NCBI GenBank assembly: GCA_017429885.1
Contig: JAFROA010000122.1
Coordinates: 1-8,736 of the forward strand
Length of the DNA: 8,736 bases
DNA from: Bacteroidales bacterium
GTDB lineage: Bacteria; Bacteroidota; Bacteroidia; Bacteroidales; UBA932
Reading direction: 5' to 3'
In this document: positions 5,388 to 8,736 of the stretch, piece by piece
Numbering within the stretch: the stretch's first letter is position 1
How the letters are laid out: each line of letters starts with the position of its first letter
Program-made: the position numbers and the translations under genes
Notes under the pieces: generated by a model
What the model was told of the DNA's origin: nothing
Databases searched by the model: none
Seen by the model: only the letters and a program-made list of their open reading frames with translations

Positions 5388-6732
5388 CAAATCTCTCTAT
5401 AAGTAAACGTTTGGTCATGGCCACTTTCTCCTCGAGAAGCTCGTCGGAAGTGGCCTCGCAAATGAATCTCAGGTACGGTTCGGTGTTGGACGGACGAATA
5501 TTGAACCACCATTCATGGAACTCCACCCTGTACCCGTCGAAGTCCATTGTGGCGGTGGGTGTCTCTGCGGAGGTGAAATAATCCCTCACCGCATTCATGG
5601 CTCCAGCCTTGTCCTCAATACGGAAGTTAATCTCTCCCGAGTTCTTGTAACGGGCTATCTTCCCGATAAGCTCACTCAAGGTCACGCCCTTTCTCTTCAT
5701 GGCGGCCACCACTCTCAAGATAAGCATTGAAGCAAGCAAACCGCTGTCTGAATAGAAGAAATCCTTGAAATAATAGTGACCGGCGAGCTCACCTCCCCAT
5801 ACGCCATCGAGCTCACGGAGTTTCTTGGCCGCGAACGCGCGTCCGACCTTCCAAGTCTCCATTTGGCATCCCATTGGAGCAAGGTACTCTCCTACCGCCT
5901 TAGAGCTGCGGATGTCTTGCAGGACGGTTCCTTTAAGGCCCCTCTCCTCCACATAATAATGGCCGAGAACGGCGATCATAAGGTCCGGAGATATGAACTT
6001 ACCCTCGTTATCCACGAACATGACCCTGTCGGCATATCCGTCATAGATGACACCAACATCGGCACCCACCTCGCGGACAAGATCCTGAAGCGGCTCCACA
6101 TTCTTGGGGATGAGCGGGTTGGGCTCATGGTTGGGGAATGTGCCGTCCATCTCGTCGAATATGTAGGATTGATCCTCCCCGAATATCTCCTTAGCGTACA
6201 TGCAGGCCATCCCGTTCGAGAGGTCGAACGCCAGATTGAGGAGAGAATAGTCTCCCTTGAACTTGAGAAGGAAATCCAGGTAGTCCTTGTGGATGTCCAT
6301 ATCGATCACTTTGCCTTTACGCTCAGCGGCAGGGGTAGGTTTCCCGGAATCAATCCATTCCTTGATCTGGCCAAGGCCCGAGTCGAAGCCGACCGGAAGC
6401 GCGTTCTCCCTGGACACCTTCATCCCGTTGTACTCCCTGGGATTGTGGGACGCCGTGATCTGGACAGAAGCCTTGAATCCGTAGTTGGCAGTACCGAAAT
6501 ACACCATCGGCGTGGTACTTAGGCCGATGTCATACACATCCGCACCAGCGTCTGTGATTCCCTTAACAAGATATTCATGAACCTCCGGCGAGGACACCCG
6601 GCAATCCCTTCCGACCAGGACCTTGTCCGTGGAGAGAAGCTCGGGAATGAAATAGCCAACCTTGTAGGCTGTGTGTTTGTCGAAGTCAACATTGTAGACT
6701 CCGCGTATGTCATATGCGTGGAAAGCTCCCAT
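5374..6732 (-). CDS. Phosphomannomutase/phosphoglucomutase (alpha-D-phosphohexomutase)
   Basis: The enzyme interconverts hexose 1- and 6-phosphates, supplying sugar nucleotides for polysaccharides and feeding glycogen or glycolytic metabolism. The 452-residue protein has the four-domain signature: HAYDIRGVYN at the N-terminus, the phosphoserine loop TASHNP (S95) in domain 1, the metal loop DGYADR (231-236) in domain 2, the sugar-specificity loop GGELAGH (313-319) in domain 3, and the phosphate-binding SNTEP (415-419) in domain 4. The metal loop usually reads DGDxDR; here Tyr233 (TAT) replaces the middle Asp, which normally binds Mg2+. The gene lies 12 nt after def and overlaps the LysM peptidase gene. 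Specificity for mannose or glucose cannot be settled from sequence, so I give no symbol. Confidence 0.92.
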   Translation of the reverse strand: MGAFHAYDIRGVYNVDFDKHTAYKVGYFIPELLSTDKVLVGRDCRVSSPEVHEYLVKGITDAGADVYDIGLSTTPMVYFGTANYGFKASVQITASHNPREYNGMKVSRENALPVGFDSGLGQIKEWIDSGKPTPAAERKGKVIDMDIHKDYLDFLLKFKGDYSLLNLAFDLSNGMACMYAKEIFGEDQSYIFDEMDGTFPNHEPNPLIPKNVEPLQDLVREVGADVGVIYDGYADRVMFVDNEGKFISPDLMIAVLGHYYVEERGLKGTVLQDIRSSKAVGEYLAPMGCQMETWKVGRAFAAKKLRELDGVWGGELAGHYYFKDFFYSDSGLLASMLILRVVAAMKRKGVTLSELIGKIARYKNSGEINFRIEDKAGAMNAVRDYFTSAETPTATMDFDGYRVEFHEWWFNIRPSNTEPYLRFICEATSDELLEEKVAMTKRLLIERFDAKI

Positions 6733-6744
6733 GATAGTCTGGAA

Positions 6745-7299
6745 TTATTTAATCTTGGTAATATATCTGGCAGGGACCCTCCCCTTTGAGATATTCATAA
6801 GTTTCTTGGAAATGATCTTCTTCCTGATCGGAGGCACATGATCGACAAAAAGATCCCCGTCAAGATGGGACATCTCATGCTGGACCATCCTGCAGGCGAA
6901 CTTGTCGAAGGTCTCCGTCTTTTTCTCAAGATTCTCGTCGTAGTATTCGACAGTCATGCTGTCCGGCCTCGCGACATCGCAATAAATCCCAGGGACGCTG
7001 AGGCAGCCTTCTGAATATACCACCTTCTTGTCGCTTTCCTCCAAAACCACAGGATTGATCATCACACGTGTGAAGCCGTCTAGATAAGGATATATATCCG
7101 TCATATCCCTGCCGTCCACTATGAGGACCCTGACGCTCTCACCTATCTGCGGAGCGGCGAGCCCGCACCCCTCGGCCTTCGCGAGAGTCTCCTTGAGATC
7201 AGCCACAAGTCCATCAATATATGCCTTGTCCGAGAGATCCGCCGGAGCGGCCACATCCCTCAAGACTTCTGATCCATAAAGATATATCGGTTTAACCAT
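6745..7299 (-). CDS. def: Peptide deformylase
   Basis: Removes the N-formyl group from nascent proteins at the ribosome. The 184-residue protein has all three motifs: GCGLAAPQ (44-51), EGCLS (97-101, metal ligand C99) and QHEMSHLDG (140-148; ligands H141 and H145, catalytic E142). Met-Ser replaces the more usual Leu-Asp within HExxH, which should be neutral. The ATG at 7297-7299 gives MVKPIYLYG, matching the family N-terminus; a TTG two codons upstream, at 7303-7305, touches the ruvX stop but is less likely. The ATG lies two nucleotides past the ruvX stop, so expression is coupled to ruvX. Confidence 0.97.
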   Translation of the reverse strand: MVKPIYLYGSEVLRDVAAPADLSDKAYIDGLVADLKETLAKAEGCGLAAPQIGESVRVLIVDGRDMTDIYPYLDGFTRVMINPVVLEESDKKVVYSEGCLSVPGIYCDVARPDSMTVEYYDENLEKKTETFDKFACRMVQHEMSHLDGDLFVDHVPPIRKKIISKKLMNISKGRVPARYITKIK

Positions 7300-7301
7300 A
7301 A

Positions 7302-7724
7302 TCAAAGTTGTTTACCGTTCCTGTCCAGGTGGCTCTGGAGGATAATGGCTGCGCTTATCTTGTCCACTGAGCTCTTGTCGCGTCTGTCCTTCGCCTTCAT
7401 GCCACCGTCAATCATCGCCCTGTGCGCCAGTACCGAAGTGAATCTCTCATCTTCCAAAGTCACAGGCACTGAAGGGAAAGCCTTCGCCAGGCTCTTCAGG
7501 AACACATCCACATCGGCCGCCGCCTCTGACGGGGTATTGTTCATGTTCATAGGATACCCCACCACGAAACGTGTCACAGACTCAGTTTCAGCATACTTTT
7601 TGAGATAATCTATTATCTTTGCAGCTGGAACCGTGTCCAGGGGAGAGGCGAAGATTCCCAACGGGTCACTGACCGCGACTCCGACGCGTTTGCGTCCATA
7701 ATCTATGCCAACAATCCTGTCCAT
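7302..7724 (-). CDS. ruvX: Putative pre-16S rRNA nuclease / Holliday junction resolvase-like protein
   Basis: RuvX (YqgF) is an RNase H-fold nuclease implicated in 16S rRNA 5'-end maturation in E. coli; the older name reflects a proposed Holliday-junction role. The 140-residue product has standard length and motifs: VGIDYGRKRVGVAVSD (5-20, with D8), FVVGYPMNMN (53-62), LEDERFTS (90-97) and VDKISAAIILQSHL (120-133, with D121). The acidic residues D8, E93 and D121 are the likely metal-binding set. It is the first gene of the minus-strand housekeeping operon (ruvX-def-phosphohexomutase-M23/LysM), and a consensus promoter ends only 7 nt before its ATG. Confidence 0.95.
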   Translation of the reverse strand: MDRIVGIDYGRKRVGVAVSDPLGIFASPLDTVPAAKIIDYLKKYAETESVTRFVVGYPMNMNNTPSEAAADVDVFLKSLAKAFPSVPVTLEDERFTSVLAHRAMIDGGMKAKDRRDKSSVDKISAAIILQSHLDRNGKQL

Positions 7725-7731
7725 GAACTGA

Positions 7732-7762
7732 CAAAGATAACGAAAAAGCGCTTCAAGTCAAA
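7732..7762 (-). promoter_or_regulatory. Consensus Bacteroidota promoter for ruvX
   Basis: On the minus strand TTTG (7759-7762), a 19-nt spacer and TATCTTTG (7732-7739) match the Bacteroidota TTTG / TAnnTTTG pattern exactly. Only TCAGTTC separates the -7 element from the ruvX ATG, so transcription should begin at or within a few bases of the start codon, giving a leaderless or nearly leaderless mRNA. The whole promoter sits in the 43-nt gap shared with the divergent M23 gene at 7768. Confidence 0.75.
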
Positions 7763-7767
7763 ATATT

Positions 7768-8622
7768 ATGTCCAAAGATAAGAAAGGAAGAGCCACAAAC
7801 AATTACAGGCTCACCATGGTGGACGACGACACCCACGATCAGTTGTGGAGCCGGAAGATCACCAAGATGAACCTCATTGTGACCATCGTCACCGCCATCG
7901 TGGTGACAATGGCCCTATTTTGGTGCCTTGTCGCCCTGACCCCGGTGAAGACATTGATCCCCGGCTATCCAAACGCCAAGACAAAGCAGGAAGCGATCCA
8001 TAACGCGATCCGTATCGACTCGCTGGAGAATGTGATCACAAAATGGGAACTGTACTCCGAGAACCTCATGAGAGTGGTGGAAGGTGAGGCTCCTCTTAAA
8101 ATTGACAGCATCATGGAAGCCCGTTCAAAGGCCGGGAAGATGACTGACAAGGAATTGAAGGACATAGCCGCCAAGGACTCACTGCTTCGTAAGGAAGTGG
8201 CGGCGGAGGATCGGTTCAACATAGCCCCTGGAAGTTCCAGGACCCTGCCCATTGAAGGGATGCACTTCTTCACGCCACTTAAGGGTGTCGTATCACAAGG
8301 CTATGACAAGGCTCTCCACCCATATATTGACATAACCGCTCCTGATAACTCTGTCGTGATGGCGGTTCTCGACGGTACTGTCATCTCGGCAGGATGGACT
8401 GACGAGGAAGGCTACACTATCAGGCTCCAGCATGACGGTGACATTATCTCGGTCTACAAACACAACCAGAAGCTAATGAAAAAGACCGGAGACAAGGTCA
8501 CGGCTGGAACCGCTATCGCTATCGTGGGAGGCACCGGCTCGACCGCTGACGGAGACCATCTCCATTTCGAGCTTTGGCATAAAGGAGAGGCAGTGGATCC
8601 CACGAAATACATTAGTTTCTGA
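7768..8622 (+). CDS. Membrane-anchored M23 family metallopeptidase
   Basis: A probable cell-envelope peptidoglycan endopeptidase held in the inner membrane. The 284-residue protein has a charged cytoplasmic N-terminus, one transmembrane helix at about 36-58, a helical region (about 70-148) and a C-terminal M23 domain from about 165. Catalytic and zinc residues are intact: HPYID (H184, D188), YKH (H232) and DHLHFE (H264, H266). There is no LysM domain, unlike the peptidase at 4338-5387. It is divergent from ruvX with 43 nt between the start codons, and its stop overlaps the dxr start by one base (TGATG), so dxr is probably co-translated. I saw no convincing plus-strand promoter; one could lie inside ruvX. 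Confidence 0.92.
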   Translation: MSKDKKGRATNNYRLTMVDDDTHDQLWSRKITKMNLIVTIVTAIVVTMALFWCLVALTPVKTLIPGYPNAKTKQEAIHNAIRIDSLENVITKWELYSENLMRVVEGEAPLKIDSIMEARSKAGKMTDKELKDIAAKDSLLRKEVAAEDRFNIAPGSSRTLPIEGMHFFTPLKGVVSQGYDKALHPYIDITAPDNSVVMAVLDGTVISAGWTDEEGYTIRLQHDGDIISVYKHNQKLMKKTGDKVTAGTAIAIVGGTGSTADGDHLHFELWHKGEAVDPTKYISF

Positions 8623-8736
8623 TGGAGAAGAGAAGAATAGCCATACTCGGTTCCACCGGGTCGATAGGAAGGCAGACACTGGATGTGGTCCGGGAGCACA
8701 GGGATCTTTTCGAGGTGGAGCTCATCACTTGCAACA
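8622..8736 (+). CDS. dxr: 1-deoxy-D-xylulose 5-phosphate reductoisomerase (N-terminal fragment)
   Basis: Dxr converts 1-deoxy-D-xylulose 5-phosphate to 2-C-methyl-D-erythritol 4-phosphate with NADPH, the first committed step of the MEP isoprenoid pathway. Only the first 38 residues are in the window; the gene is cut by the right edge. They include [23 protein letters not shown], with the NADPH-binding GSTGSIG at 10-16 that is diagnostic of the family. The ATG shares its A with the stop of the preceding M23 gene, which indicates translational coupling. Confidence 0.95.
   Translation, partial: MEKRRIAILGSTGSIGRQTLDVVREHRDLFEVELITCN

Noticed and set aside
5776..6522. A 248-codon plus-strand open frame
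   Set aside because: It is antisense to the well-supported phosphohexomutase gene and resembles no family I recognise; it reflects low stop density in GC-rich coding DNA.

Overview
The window looks like a chromosomal segment of a Bacteroidales bacterium (phylum Bacteroidota), probably a gut anaerobe. I infer this from three things. Two promoters fit the Bacteroidota pattern TTTG-N19-TAnnTTTG, one exactly and one with a single mismatch. Most genes lack a clear Shine-Dalgarno sequence. The housekeeping proteins also resemble Bacteroidales proteins, notably a short phosphomannomutase/phosphoglucomutase and a membrane-anchored M23 peptidase followed directly by dxr. I cannot name a family or genus with confidence.

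Positions 1-4233 (minus strand) hold a citrate lyase operon, transcribed right to left as citD-citE-citF-citX-citC. CitD is the acyl carrier subunit, CitE the citryl-ACP lyase and CitF the ACP transferase. CitX attaches the phosphoribosyl-dephospho-CoA group to CitD, and CitC acetylates it. Together they cleave citrate to acetate and oxaloacetate. citC runs off the left edge. citG, a citrate transporter and oxaloacetate decarboxylase are not in the window. A probable promoter lies upstream of citD, within an AT-rich inverted repeat that could be an operator.

The most unusual feature is that both maturation genes, citC and citX, carry GC-rich palindromic insertions inside the coding sequence. 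The citC element (377-510) has perfect 30-bp inverted arms, and the citX element (about 1205-1313) has imperfect 20-bp arms. Both are read through in frame. Each adds roughly 35-45 residues at a linker or variable loop, and recognisable conserved sequence continues on both sides. This resembles the protein-coding palindromic elements known from Rickettsia, although the sequences are different.

Positions 4338-7724 (minus strand) are a tightly packed housekeeping unit: ruvX, def, a phosphohexomutase, and a secreted M23 peptidase with a C-terminal LysM domain. A consensus promoter lies only 7 nt before the ruvX start codon, so its mRNA is probably leaderless. Positions 7768-8736 run on the plus strand: a membrane-anchored M23 peptidase overlapping the start of dxr, which continues past the right edge. 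The phosphohexomutase has Tyr where the middle metal-binding Asp is expected.
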